Positions 25,047-37,205 of a DNA stretch of 64,000 bases are shown here, piece by piece. Within the stretch, counting starts at the first letter, position 1; the number at the start of each line of letters is the position of its first letter. Source of the DNA: Carallia brachiata (lineage: Eukaryota; Streptophyta; Magnoliopsida; Malpighiales; Rhizophoraceae). The translations under genes were made by a program, and so were the position numbers. Under the pieces are notes generated by a model. That model saw nothing but the letters and a program-made list of their open reading frames with translations. It did not search any database and was not told the DNA's origin. Location of the stretch: positions 8,914,134 through 8,978,133 of the forward strand of contig JADCRB010000068.1 of the NCBI GenBank assembly GCA_021464245.1, written 5' to 3'.

Positions 25047-26694
25047 TCATTCTCCTTGAGCCCCTATGCCCTGTTTCTTTGAGCTTGCCGCCTCATCAGT
25101 AGTGTCCAACCCATCAGTGGCCCTTAAAGCTTGGTTCCTCAGAAAAAAGTCCCTTGTTTGCTTGCCAAGTTGACAGGCCTTGCAAACATCATCCATATTT
25201 GTGACCTTAGGCATATCAAGAATCAATTTATCCTTATGCAGACTTTGCAAAGCTACTGTGTGATCATGGTCTATTCTTTTATGCCATTGGACATAACTTT
25301 CAACAGAATCATTAAGAGCAGACATAGTCACATCAGTGAAGTCCAAAGGAAAGCTTTTTCCTTTTATTTTCACCATAATTAGTTTATCTCCAACTGAATC
25401 TAAAATTGTACAGCTTTTGCCTTTGAACAATAGAGAATAACAACTTTCTAGCAATTGAGCCACGCTTAACAAATTTGACTTATCTCAGGAACAAATAACA
25501 CAACTTGAATATATTTTGTACCAAAGAATGTATGAACAGCAACACTTCCTCTTCCCTGAACCTCCAACAGCCTTCTATCTCCAATTTTCACCTTGGAAAT
25601 ATTGCTCCTATCTAATTCCTTAAAGGAATTTGGCAATGGAGACATGTGATGTGTGTATCCACTAGCAATAAGCCATGAATCACACAACTTGGAAGACGAA
25701 TAACAAAAAGCCACAAAGAGGTCCTCCTCAATTTCATGCTTGACAGCATCAGCAACCTTAGCTTGTTGTTGCTATTGCTGCTGTTGTGTTTGCTATCTCA
25801 AATTTTGTATGTGACTGTTGATCCTGCTGTTGGTTTCTTTTTGACCTACATATCCTTTCAATATGGCCTTTCTTATTACAAAACGTGCACACTATGTCTA
25901 GTCTTCTCCAACAGTTCTTTGGAAAATCACCAAACCTCTTGCAAATTTGACACAAATTGTTCTCGTTGCTGCTTCTGCTATTTTTAGCTACATTTTTCTC
26001 TATCTTCACATCTACTTGCTGTTTTGAGTGAGTGTTACCCTTTGTCTTTGCCATCAAAACACCGTTAATAGTTCCATCTTGACTAAGTGCTTTTCTTTGC
26101 TCATGAATTTGTAAAGCATTAAAAAGTTCAGCAACAGTAGTCTGTGACATATCTTTAAAGTCTTTGAGGGAAGTTACTTTGGCCTCAAACTTCATAGGTA
26201 AGCTCACCAAAACCTTCTCAACTATCTTCTGGCTTGTTATGTCATCACCAAGGAGTCTCATTTGATTGACACTCTTCATCAATTTGTCACCAAACTCCTT
26301 GATAGTTTCTGTGTCTTTCATCTTTAAGGCATCATACTCTCTTCTTAGGTTCAAGAGTCTCATAGCTTGACTTATCTGACTCTCCAAACTCCTCCTTGAG
26401 CTTTTGCTAGGCTTGTTGTGTTGTCTTACAAGCCATAATCCTTCAAAGAATGCTCTTACTAACAAAAGTTTGTATGCAAGAGAGTGCTTTGAAGTGTTCA
26501 ACAACTTGCTCACTGTGTTTTTTCAATTGTGCTACTGTGGGATTTGCTGGCAGTGCAGGTGGCTCTCCTTCACTTTCAGTTACTTTCCAAAGGTCATAAG
26601 CCTTCATGCGAGTCTTCATAAGGACAGTCTACTACACATAATTATCACCAAAAAACTTGAATGGTGGCCAAGGATTGTAGTTTGCAGAAGCCAT
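25047..26694 (-). pseudogene. Copia gag, protease and pre-integrase remnants
   Basis: The gag start ATG at 26694 opens MASANYNPW but stops early at a TAG, and another stop follows. The 251-codon open stretch 26513-25758 carries the UBN2-type gag body and zinc-knuckle Cys/His residues (CTFCNKKGHIERIC). A second piece (25714-25466) holds the protease-like region, where DSWLIASGYTHHMS has Ala in place of the catalytic Asp of D-S/T-G. A third piece (25472-25047) is the GAG-pre-integrase domain (VQWHKRIDHDH, CKACQLGKQ). Nothing complete or functional remains. Confidence 0.85.
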
Positions 26695-26816
26695 GACAAA
26701 AAGCTACAAGAAGACTAAGATGAAATCTAAAACAAAAGCTTACCCTCTCAACTCACTCCCTCACTTGTTTCTCTTGTGTTTCACTCACAAACACAAGCCC
26801 TTTAAGATCATATAAA

Positions 26817-26828
26817 GCTCTGATACCA
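26817..26828 (-). other. Retrotransposon primer-binding site (tRNA-iMet type)
   Basis: The minus strand reads TGGTATCAGAGC, the classic complement of the 3' end of plant initiator methionine tRNA. It lies four bases inside the 5' LTR boundary. Confidence 0.9.
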
Positions 26829-26832
26829 CTAT

Positions 26833-27204
26833 TGGCAAAACCAAAATATCATTTATTTCATATATTTATATGATTGGTTACAGCCACTAAAACAAGTAAC
26901 AAAGTACAAGTGAGCCATACTCTTGATAAGCACATTGCTTACCTAATGAGATTAACCACAACTACAAGTAAGGTCCATACTCTGCATCAACTAAACCCAC
27001 TAAATACTAGCTCAATCATGAGCTTACAACAAAATATCTTAAACTAGCTATCATACAACTAAACTAATAGAACAAGTGACTAAAGATTGAACTAAAACAC
27101 TTCCACTCCAAAAGGATTACTTCTTTGCTAGGTTGAGGCACCAACTATGATAACAGAAATGCCAGCAAAAGGAGCCTTGCAATGTTCAAGGACAATCTCC
27201 TTCA
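26833..27204 (-). repeat. Copia 5' LTR
   Basis: This 372-bp copy matches the LTR at 24449-24917 with scattered differences. It is adjacent to the primer-binding site, which fixes the element's orientation as minus strand. Confidence 0.82.
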
Positions 27205-28986
27205 AACACGACAGTTTTCTTCCCATTGAATTCAAGGTGAAGGGATAAATTTTGCAAGCATCCAAAAATCACCCGTGCATCCACTAATAGATGCAAAGTC
27301 AACCAAAAGAAGTGATGCAGGCGATCACGCTGCCAAGTGCGCAATGTCTCAAGTCCCCCACGAGCAGATTCCCCTTTATTCACCTCTTCGCCGTAAAGAT
27401 GACATTACCTATATATGTATTGCCTGAAAGTAATTCCATAAATCATAATTATAGTATTGAAAAATTAAAAAAAAGTTATGATTCACTCAAAATTCCCACT
27501 AATTTTAGCCATCTCTGAACTGTTATCAACCCTTGTCATACCTCCTGTTCTTATAGCAACTGCATCCCAGATTCTTTGGACAAGGATAAAGTTAAGGGAA
27601 AAATATTTCTCTGTACAAATGACAATGACGACTATTCACCGAGAGGGAAAAAGGATGAAATACAAAGCTTGGGTGCCATTGGTCTACTCTTGGCTGACGA
27701 CCAATTAAGGGCAGTCGCTTCCAATTTTAAGGAATTTCCGATGACTGTGATCAGTTTAAATGATGCCGCTAAGATCCTTGCCTACATAAATTCAACTCGG
27801 TAAGATGTATGCCTTTCGCGCAGTAAATTTAACAGAAAATGTACCAATTACAAATATTCTTTGGCTTTAAAAAACATATTGCTGACAAATTTGAAACCTT
27901 CCATTTAGATATCCAGTTGCAACAGTTTTTGCCTACTGTAACTGTCTCTAAATACAAGCCAGCACCTGCTGTCGCATACTTTTCATCTCGAGGCCCGTCT
28001 TCTATCTCAAGGAAGATCCTCAAGGCAAGGACCGTTGTCCATGCAGACTGATTGTTTCCATTACTGAATGAATTTTCACAAAATTTGATCAAAAAGCATA
28101 CATCTATTGACATAGTTTCCCTGTTTTATCTGTTGGCAGCCTGATATTGCAGCACCGGGAGCTGACATACTTGCAGCATGGTCGGGCAATGATACAGAAT
28201 ATGCTGTAAAAGGTAAAAAACCCCCGTTATTCAACTTCTTATCAGGAACTGCCATGGCGTGTCCGCATGTCATGGAATTGCTGCAGTGGCCAAAACACAA
28301 TATCCCACCTGGAGTCCTGCAATCCAATCAGCCATTATGGCAACAGGTTGTGAACTAGCAAACTAACAAAGAAATGTGGATTTTAGAGTGAAAGCACCCT
28401 TCAATGATTGACAGTCTTTCTTCTGTCCGCTCATGCAGCATCTCAAACAAACAATATGAAGGGCTCAATAACAACAGATTCAGGTGCGGTAGCCACTGCA
28501 TATGATTATGGCGGAGGAATGGTGAGTCCGAGTGGAGCTTTGCAACCAGGGCTGGTCTATGAAGCCACCGCCATTGACTACCTAAACTTTCTTTGTTATT
28601 ACGGATATAATACATCCACGGTTAAAATCATCGCAAAAACTCTTCCTGACGGTTTTGAATGCCCCAAGGAATCCAGCATTGATCTTAATGTCTAACATCG
28701 ACTACCCATCTATAGTAGTTACCAACTTCATTGGAAAACAAAGTAGGAACAAAAGCAGAACTCTGATGAACGTTGCTGGAGATGGCTCTACGACTTACAC
28801 TCCAACTATCGAGGCACCGGACACTATAAAAATCAGTGGCTCCCGATAAACTTGAATTCACCAAAAATGGAGAGAGACCGACTTACCAAGTAATTTTCTC
28901 GGCACCGCCACAAGAGACAAACGTGTTTGGGTCAATGGACTAATGGTAAATATAATAGTCCGGACCCCATTCGTTGCATCCGCCTA

Positions 28987-29669
28987 AGCAGGCAGTGCTT
29001 GCGTAAAGATGATTTCGAAATTATTCCTTGACTTCGGCAAGCAGGCGTCCCACCAATACATCCAACGGAATACACGCCAAACAGTTTTAAATGTTGTTTG
29101 GAAACCTATGTCATGTTTTGCATACATGATGGTTTTTTCAATTTCACAACTTGATCTCCAGTCCACCCTTTGATTTTAACACAGATTTTTGCGGCTATGG
29201 TCCTGTTTTTTTTTTTTTTTTTTTTTTGACATGATTGTCCTGTTTGTCTTTGCGGCTATCGTCCTGTTTGAACATGCACAGTGCTCAACTGTAACTGGCC
29301 TCTCACGCTCTTCCTTCTTGCATTAACATACGACTTTGATTATTGGTTTCTGGAAAGCATGTGACAATGGGACCAAAGATGTACATATTAAAGACATGAA
29401 TAGGTTAATCCGAAATTTCCCCAAGTTCACATAGAAATTCCAACAGAAAAGAAAATGCATCAAAAGAAAAGAAAATGCAGATCACAGTGGTCAACGTTAG
29501 CTACCTTAAAGCAAGAACTTAGCATCAAGGATATGATATCCACATTACGTAAGAGTTGGTGATTGTTCCAGGATGAGGGCGCAGAAAGTAAACCAACAAT
29601 TTTTAGCAGACCAGTAATCCCAAAGCACCAAACTTGGAATGGAAAAACCAATCTGCTCTTTCACTTCTT
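28987..29669. other. Intergenic gap between pseudogene and SKP1
   Basis: It contains a poly-T run at about 29208-29227 followed by two copies of a TTTGCGGCTAT...GTCCTGTTTG phrase near 29190 and 29250. The probable SKP1 3' UTR lies close to 29669. No gene recognised. Confidence 0.4.
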
Positions 29670-32229
29670 TCACTCAAAAGCCCACAGATTTTCTCTGCGA
29701 ACCTCCTCCTCCTCTTCAGGTGTAAAGTCATTCTTGATGCTGAATGCCTTGCGAATCTCCTCAGGTTGTTTCCCTTTGATCATGTCTGCAACGGTCTGAC
29801 ATGTGAGATCCAGCAAGCTCTTGATGTTCAGATAATTAGCAGCCTGAAAGAAAGAGAGTTAAACCTGTATCTCTCTGTCATTGTTTATGAGAGAATAAAC
29901 TAAATTTTGAACAAAAAACTTGAAAGAAGTTCTGGCAGATGCTACAGTTAGGCACAAAAATTTCTTCTTAACACAAGTAGCCCCTTCAACCTCCAAAGCA
30001 TCATCGATCAAGGAGAAAAAGAAAGAAAAAGCACAAAAAGGGAAAACAAGAAAAAAAAAAAATAAAACAAGAAGAAAGAAAGAAAAAATCTATGAAAAAG
30101 CAAGAATGGTAAAACAAAGAAAAGAAGAAGAAACAACCAAAAGAAACAAAAAAAACTAGTTGGCTTTATTCTTCACTCTTGAACCTCCTTGTGCAAGTAG
30201 CTTTGGTGTCACTTTAGCCAATGCTCTTGATTCTTACTTGTCACATGAACGCAGACTTCGGTCCAGACAAACAAGTACTGAACCTTCTTGGTAGGAAGCT
30301 GGAAATGCCACCCCCAAACAAGCATAATTCTAGTTGCAGGACACTAACTGAACGATTTGGATTGATAGATGGACGTTAAGTTCTCACTCCTAGATAACTG
30401 AAGTCATCTTCCCGGAATCCAGTTTCCTCAATTGCTATTAGCTAAAGGAGAATGAGGGGCACCTCTGCTGCAGTGCCTGAAATTCTCTGACGATTCAGAT
30501 GTAGAGATGAGAAGAGAGTAGCTACCTTTGGAGCTTCAACCAGTCACAAGGTCCCTTGGTTGCACGCCTACTTCATTAATATGGAATCCATTTATCCTTT
30601 TAGACTTGAATAATAAAAGACAAACCATGACGCAGCACCAACTTCGACTTTCAGCTTGTTCTGTCAGACCCCGCATTCCCCAAAAAAAAAGAAAAGAAAA
30701 ATCCAAAAAAACCACTATCCCGCTGCCAAACCCATTCAATTGAACTTACAAGAATATATTACATCAGTGTTTGTTTAGCAAAACCAAAGAATTATCATCT
30801 CACATGCCTACTGCAGCAAGAACAAGCTGAATTTTGCAACTTTTTGATAAATGAAAAGAAGAAGAAATTATAAATTGAAGCATAGAAAGGGCATCACATA
30901 TGCTAATGTTAAAAGCTGAAATACAAAAGACAGCTACACATTCACTAGAAGACAAAAAAAAAAAAAAAAATAGTTGATGAACAACATTCAAAAACATTTA
31001 TTTAACCCTCTTTGGTCTCAACAGAAGGATAATCATAAAGGGGTAGACAGACTGGAATGCGGGTATAAGAGAAAACCAACGAAAAGTAAAACTCGGTTGA
31101 TTTTTTTTCTGGTAGGATACATTTTTTATCATCAAAGTTATCACTTGTTTTCATTTTCACCATTCACATTTAATTTGATGCAATGAACGTCAAACTTTAA
31201 CTGTCTTTACAATGTCACCACTCCGTCAATTTCAGTGATGGCGCCCTAATAGAATGATAATATGTCAGGTCTACGTGACAGTTTTACCATCGAATCTTGT
31301 CCGCATTGCCATGTTTTTTAGTAAAAAATGACGATACTTGTCTCAGCCCGTAGAGCCCAAATTGAGTGAAATAAGCTTCACTGTCATTTCACTACTTCCT
31401 GATAGATAATGTACCTGAATTTTTCTATATCAAAAATTGGCATGCAGGAAAATTATGATAACAAAATTGACAAGTAAACAAGCCACATCAATGGAGTGAT
31501 ATAATTTAAGGAAAGTTGAAGTTACATGATCTAAGTGTATCAAATTAAGTTGATTGATGAAAATGAAAACAAGTGATAAGATCGAGGATGAAAAAAAAAA
31601 TTACCCTGGTTTTTTTTCCTCAAATTTCCAAAAAAATTCCAAAATGTAAACATCCCCCCCCCCCCCCCCCCCCCCAAAAAAAAGAAGTAAGAAAAACTAG
31701 ATCCGTAGTTCTTTTTTTTTTTTTTAATCCCACTACTCCTAATCCAATTGATCGGCAAAGATAATCCAACAAAAAGGGCCAAAACAAGATCCCCAAACGC
31801 TAATTGGCAAACAAAGAGTAGGGCAGAAAACACAACCCTAAAGGAACAAAAAAAAAAAAAAAAAAAGAAAACGGAAAATCAAAAGAAGTGGAGGAGAAGA
31901 GAAGGGCGGCGAACCAGGATGAGATCGAAGAGAGTAGCCTGGTCGACATTGACGAACTCGGCGTCCCAGGACTTGAGGTCCTCTTCGGAGGAGGCGGAGG
32001 AGGAGGAGGGGCCGCGATCGTCGGACTTGGCAGACTCGACGTGCTTCTTGCAATACTCGATGACCTTTGAAAGGATCTTGCTGTTGACATTGGGTAGAGG
32101 GATGGCGTTGTCGGCGCAGTCGTCCTCTAATATGTGCTTTAGGGTCTGCGACTCCAGCGCCACCGCCTCCTCCATCTCGAACGTCTCACCGTCCGAGCTC
32201 CTTAGCGTTACTTTCCTGCCGCTTGACAT
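29670..32229 (-). CDS. SKP1: SKP1-like protein, SCF ubiquitin ligase adaptor (2 exons, 162 aa)
   Basis: SKP1 links cullin-1 to F-box proteins in SCF E3 ubiquitin ligases in nucleus and cytoplasm. Exon 1 is 32229-31915 (105 codons) and exon 2 is 29843-29670. They join in phase 0 at [18 protein letters not shown], the conserved junction of plant SKP1 genes. The POZ-like N-terminus reads [20 protein letters not shown]. The C-terminal F-box-binding helices include [14 protein letters not shown] and end WAFE, the canonical terminus. An acidic Ser-rich linker at residues 65-90 is slightly longer than usual. The 2071-bp intron contains A-rich tracts (about 30010-30160) and a C-run/A-run junction near 31652. 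Length and motifs are intact, so the gene is probably functional. Upstream in-frame codons before the ATG are not conserved. Confidence 0.95.
31650..31683. repeat. Poly(C)-poly(A) homopolymer junction in SKP1 intron
   Basis: About 23 C residues are followed by A7-8, on the same strand as the junctions near 11248 and 40312. ORFs crossing this tract are artefacts. Confidence 0.8.
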
Positions 32230-33341
32230 TATTCTTCTTCCTCTCTCTTCCCTTTTCCGTTTTTTTTTTTTTTTTGTTGTCTTCTTTCTTTTCCGATTCT
32301 TCTTTCTTTCTTTCGTTTTAGTTTTTAACGAAACGAGCAAACAGACTTTCTTTATAGTTCATCAGAAAAACTTGATGTCCGTCATCCGGGCGGCTGCAAA
32401 AATCCACGAGGGTGGAGTCCACAAAAAGTAGCCCATAAAAAAGTAAAGAAGAGAGTTTATTAAAAACTTAAACGGAAAAAAGTATGAAAAAAAAAAAAAA
32501 ATTGACAGATTGTAAACGTGTAAAATTATATTAACTGGTCCGCATGTAATTGTTGTTATTATACTTTAGGTTGTATTAGACGAAGAGTATTGGAAGGATA
32601 TCCATGAAAGGATAAGCATAAGTCTTATATTAGATCAATAATTTTTTGATTTAAAAAATTTAAGTTAATAATTTTAAAAATTAAGAATTTGAATTAACAT
32701 CATTAAGAAATTAACACAATTAAGTCAAACACATTAATTAAGATAAAATTTTCATTTAATACTAACGACAACGTAGTAATCCCACTCACCAAAGTTTACG
32801 TACGTGACTGGACATGTCATTTAATCTTCCTAAAATGAAATTTTATTTTTTCTTTTCTCACTTCACTGCCTCCTTCACAAAGATTTTTTTTTCTCACTTT
32901 TGCTGACCCCTTCCTTGCTTCACTCTCTCTCTAAAACCTTCTCTCTCTCCCTCAACCATGGTTATCTATCTTGCTGAATCAGGCCGGCTTTCCTCTTCTC
33001 CCTCAAATTAAGTTGCGAAATCAGGCCGGCTTTCTTTAATTTCATATTTCAATCTTCAAATTTTTGTTTGTCCTAACCTAATCGGCACCCGCTGCTTACT
33101 AACTAGTGTGAATGTTTTTCACATGCGCGACGCGAGGCCAAGAAGAAAACAAGGAACTATAGTGACCTATCCTATATGCACTCCACTCCTGTGGATCTGA
33201 ATTCTGTGACGCAGTGCGGGTGCCAATCCGTGTAGTTTGTGAAATCACCCGATGACAGACGGCAATTGGATATTAAATCAACCATATATCTCTTTTTCGT
33301 TTCCTTTGGGAAAGCATTAACAGCTAAAATGGACACACCGG
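32230..33341. other. SKP1 upstream region and intergenic sequence
   Basis: Region 32230-32340 is CT-rich and is probably the SKP1 leader/promoter. Around 32980-33035 a phrase AATCAGGCCGGCTTTC is directly repeated. No gene recognised. Confidence 0.4.
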
Positions 33342-35407
33342 TCAAAAGGACCAGCTGGACCGAAGCGTGAGGCCAAGTATTCTGGCATTGCCATCAACTA
33401 CATATGCAATCCCTGGTTTCAAGTTAAACTTTTTCCCCAAATTCAACTTTATGTATGATTCAGCCTGTACACGGCTCCAGCTGCTTGGACCCTCCATCGT
33501 CCCACTAACACTCGTACCCCATCCGAACTCATCTTCAGAATCATCAAAAACGTTGACAGCCCATTGTACACGCTTGTTATTCAGATCTTCAATCTCAATC
33601 CAACCAGCAATTCTAGTATTCTCTTCCAATCCTGTCTCCAGCTTCAGTGCAATAGATCCAGTTGACACTATCGGATGACTGTCAGTTGCCATTGGCACAT
33701 GAGATACTCCGGCCAATGGTTTAATTGATGTCTCAGGATCTCTATGATGTTTCAAAAAGCCAACGGGAAAGGTAAGGGCCGCAAAGCTAACATAAGGATT
33801 TATTGATTTTGTTACTAGATGGTGACCAAAAAGTGATAACTTTGTTCTTCCTGAAAATTGACAAACAATTTGGCCGAAGGTGCCAAGGCAATGCGCAACT
33901 CCATCATCATACAGTTGCATGCTCCGAACAGAAAAAGAATGAGCCACTGAAGCAGTGACATTTGACTTTCTCACCGTCAAGCCAATGACGCTGCCATTAT
34001 GCTTCTTTAAAAGGGATGGTCCATCAGTTGAATGATCAGTCAGGCCCTTTCTCTGCAGATTGAAAAGTAAGAATCTTCATTAACTTTAGCATATGCATTT
34101 TTCCAAGCCTGATTCATAATCACTTGATTTATTACTGAAAGAAAATACACATGAATATCAATCAGAACTTTGCCATCACTGCACCAACAATGCAGAAGCA
34201 AATGTAGATGCCAAATAGTAAACATAATGCTCAGTAATACGGTCAATTGAAACTACCAACGCTGTTGATGGAATTTGATAAGCAAAAATGAGGAAAAAGA
34301 ATGCAGAAGAAAGGCACTAAGTTTCCTAAAGTCTAGCATAATTTAGATGCAGAAGGGGGCAAGATTAGCTATTTTCTTTCACATTGACCAATGAAATAAT
34401 CCCATCAAGTGCAGCAGATGTTTTTGTCAGTAATTCATCAATTAGATTGATGCTTCCGTCATAGTTTATTGGCTCGTTCTAATAGAAATAATAGACAAAC
34501 AACACCAGAAAGACACTATACCTTCTCGCAAGAATTCTCCATAATTCCAAGATCTCTAAATTGAGCTCCAATCGGGATTGCAATTGCTGAAAACCAGTCA
34601 GCAATATGGGCCAGATATAATACTTTTGAAAGAGAGAGAGCGGTTTCAGAGATATCAACACCATGCGCTGTGCCTCTGTGACTGGCCACAAACTCTGCTA
34701 CAAGAGCATCTTTCTGTCGGACAGTTTTTTCAAAAGTGAACCTTAAACGAATTCCACTTTTGAGTCCGGCTCTGTCAAGAGCATCAAAATGCTGCCGATC
34801 AATATCACTGACCATCAATGCAGCTCCCAGAACATCAACCTCTCCCATCACATTGGTACTGACTTCTTGGAATGGACTTCCCTTGGATGTCTTATGAAAG
34901 GAAAGCACTCTTTCTACATTGTCTTGCCTGTCTCTAAGTTTCATCAGATCTGAAAACGCTTCTTGTTGCAATCGCTTCAGAATCTCAATCTGAGGGGGAA
35001 ACAAAAGCAATTGGTAAAGCTCCAGCATAGAGCTCAGAGAAGCTACCTAGGGAGCCAGCAAATTTGACAAAGCATGGTTTAATTGCGAAAGCCATAAATT
35101 AGCACCTACAGAATGCAGAAGATGACTGACTGTGAAAGCCGTAAATTAGCACCTACAGAACACACTGACAAATTTACAGGCTGTAAAAACAATGCCAAAT
35201 ATAAGCACTTAAAATTGTCTCAATTTTCACAACATTCGATCGCCATTTCTTCGGATGATACTGGATGATGATTCACTCAATTTTAAGAGTATTGATCGTA
35301 TTTATAATATAATAATGCGTCACAAACCCTTCAAGAGAACAACAAAAAGAAATAAAAACTCCCATTTCAACTAAAGAAATAAAATAATTGCTGAGTTCAC
35401 AAACCAA

Positions 35408-35438
<31 letters not shown>

Positions 35439-35594
35439 GCAAAAAAGAGAAGCGATCAAAGAACAGAAATCGAGTAAACGTACAGGATTACGGCGAGTAG
35501 AGTCGGCGCGGCGGTGGAGAAGGTCGACGACGAAGTCTTGGCTTGATTTAGCAAACCCTTTAATTCTGTCCACTGCAGAAGCTAAAGGCTCCAT
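33342..35594 (-). CDS. Conserved-looking plant protein of unknown function (3 exons, 429 aa)
   Basis: I do not recognise a named family. Exons: 35594-35484 (37 codons), 34989-34522 (156 codons), 34052-33342 (237 codons with stop). All junctions are phase 0 with good GT/AG sites, and the reading frame is uninterrupted, which supports a real gene. Residues 1-193 look helical (MEPLASAVDRIKGFAKSSQDF..., then EILKRLQQEAFSDLMKLRDRQ). Residues 200-429 look like alternating beta strands rich in aromatic and polar residues, and the protein ends in SSWSF. A C-terminal Phe and beta-rich half could fit an organelle outer-membrane barrel, but that is only a guess. There is no obvious hydrophobic transmembrane helix or signal peptide. 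Intron 1 carries a duplicated 27-bp phrase at 35085-35160. It lies head to tail with SKP1 on the same strand. Confidence 0.75.
35404..35437. repeat. (AAT)n microsatellite in intron 1
   Basis: About eleven AAT/TAA units lie in the first intron of the 429-aa gene. Confidence 0.9.
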
Positions 35595-35720
35595 TTCAAC
35601 ACAAAGAAATAGCAAACCCTAGGCCGCGAGTTGAGGGCTTTTTATTTTAAGATTTGAAAGGCAAAGATTAGATTAGATTAGATTTAGATTAGATGGATTT
35701 GAGACGATCCGATAGAGAAC

Positions 35721-35788
35721 GGACGGGGACCGGGGGCGGAGACGGGGACGGGGACGGGGACGGGGACCGGGACCGGGACGGGGACCGT
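35721..35788. repeat. GGGGAC/GGGACC hexamer array upstream of the 429-aa gene
   Basis: About ten units of GGGGAC and GGGACC occur on the plus strand, 130-195 bp upstream of the minus-strand ATG at 35594. The closely spaced G3-G5 tracts meet the simple criterion for G-quadruplex formation. The minus-strand ORF encoding RSPSRSRSPSPSPS here is just this repeat. Confidence 0.85.
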
Positions 35789-35799
35789 GCTTTTAATTT

Positions 35800-37205
35800 T
35801 TTTACTTTCGGCTGAAGAAGTTGGCAATTCCAAGCAAGCGCATTTTGGTGTCCCTCCCTGCTGCTCCGCTGTATAGCAATGGCAGCGCTCGTTTCCTTTC
35901 CCTCCCTTTTTTTTTTTTTTTTTTTTAATTCTTTTTCTTTCTTCATTATCTTTTTACTTTTTTCGCTACGATACAATTTTCTTCTTTGCTTTTAGCTTTT
36001 TCATAGCGTAATAATCATCATTGTTCTGGCCCATTTAAAGGCATAGAGATTAAATTTTGATCTGATCGGATATTTTATTTTAAAAATTTATTAGTGATAA
36101 TTATTTTTTATTTTTTTGTAATTATTATATGTGGCATGTGTTAATTAATTGTAAAAAATTAAAATTAAGTATATTATAAATTTATTGTTAAAAAATATTA
36201 TCAACATATTGATAATTATAAAAAAAAAAATAAAAGGTTATTCACGTTAACAATCCTCTTAATCCTAATGCTACTAAATTAAAGGAATATGTGAAAAAAT
36301 AGTTGCCTGTTTGTTGGACTTTTACTTAACAGCTGATGTGCGTTCGGAGGAGTTGACATTAGAAGGTGGTCGATATTAAAGTAAATTTAAGTCTGCTGTG
36401 AATTTATAATTTTAAGTCTGCTGTAAATTTATAATTTAAATAATATTGAGAGTATATTAAAAAGTGAGAGGTTAATATTTTGATTTTTTAATTTTTTTTT
36501 AACTAGTTTGTTTCGGTTTAAGAAAATTAAAAAAAAAAAGGTACTCTTAAATAAGATGTACGAAAGGTGACAGTCTAAGCAAACAAATTCCCTATCAAAT
36601 GTGGTAGTTCAGTAGTTACTCAATATATTTCCTCTTTCTGTAATTTAAATTTGAGTTCTTTTAGTGGTGCCCAATATTTGAGATTAAATGTCAAGAACGC
36701 ACTATCAAATTTTAAACTTATTAATATCGTAACCGATTGTGAAAATGATCACTCGGACCCGTCATTATTTTGATGGTGTGTTTACTCTTATAAAAATAGT
36801 TAAATGAGGTATTTAAATAAGAGTTACTCCAACTTTGATTTAAAAAACAATTAAACAAAGTATTTATAATTAAATAAAATAAGAAGTATTTTAGAAACAA
36901 AAATAATTGTTTTCCCACCTGGTGATGGAAGAATACCTTCGGTTGTACAGCAAAACTAAATTAAGAGTGAATTAAATTAGATTTAATTCTAAAAAAAAAA
37001 AAGATTTAGGAGAGTAATGATGTAATGAAATTACATTTAAGTAGTGAGTTTATCAAAAGCACTCATTATCATAAAATAAAATTTAATTAATTCTATAAAA
37101 AATAATTATATACTATATATTGAATAAGTAAAAAGTATGCCACTTAAGAAAGCGGCTTTTAGAATCAAGAAAGTAAATTTAGACTTTTCTCACTCTTACA
37201 GACCT

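Larger units (their letters stand above)
24449..27204 (-). mobile_element. Deleted Ty1/copia retrotransposon nested in the subtilase pseudogene
   Basis: Two direct LTRs (24449-24917 and 26833-27204) flank a minus-strand interior. On the minus strand the 5' LTR is 27204-26833, followed by a primer-binding site identical to the usual plant initiator-Met tRNA complement, TGGTATCAGAGC. A polypurine tract (AGAAGAGGAG) precedes the 3' LTR, whose start reads TGAAGGAG. Coding remnants are gag, protease and the GAG-pre-integrase domain. Integrase, reverse transcriptase and RNase H are essentially absent, with only a short pol C-terminal remnant near 24950-25030. The element is therefore internally deleted and non-autonomous. 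No clear target-site duplication is seen. Confidence 0.88.
23099..28986 (+). pseudogene. Subtilisin-like protease pseudogene (SBT5/CRSP-like)
   Basis: Plant subtilases are secreted serine proteases. Decayed exons are readable in order. The I9 propeptide lies at 23130-23270 (NGVYIVYM, then an in-frame TAG) and its end at about 23430-23640 (GFVTRTSAAEAQAL). The catalytic Asp region at 23617-23656 reads GIINTGE, where GIIDTG is expected. An exon at 23790-23868 contains GPIPSRWKGTFG. The His region at 23957-24240 contains IIGHGTHVAAT, with the His intact. TIDRDFESDIGLG follows near 24248. A PA-like domain lies at about 27560-27800. The Ser region at 27960-28350 contains FSSRGPSS and GTAMACPHV, with catalytic Ser replaced by Ala (GCC 28251-28253) and a frameshift right after. 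The C-terminal Fn3-like part ends at TAA 28984-28986. The segment normally holding the oxyanion Asn is missing, and a copia element sits in the middle. Expression as an active protease is excluded. Confidence 0.92.

Noticed and set aside
31748..32431. 227-codon plus-strand ORF opposite SKP1 exon 1
   Set aside because: It is antisense to a well-supported SKP1 exon and its ends are low-complexity runs.
35689..35976. Minus-strand ORF ending in an Arg/Ser/Pro-rich tail resembling an SR protein
   Set aside because: The tail is the GGGGAC repeat read in one frame and the rest is poly-Lys from an A/T-run.
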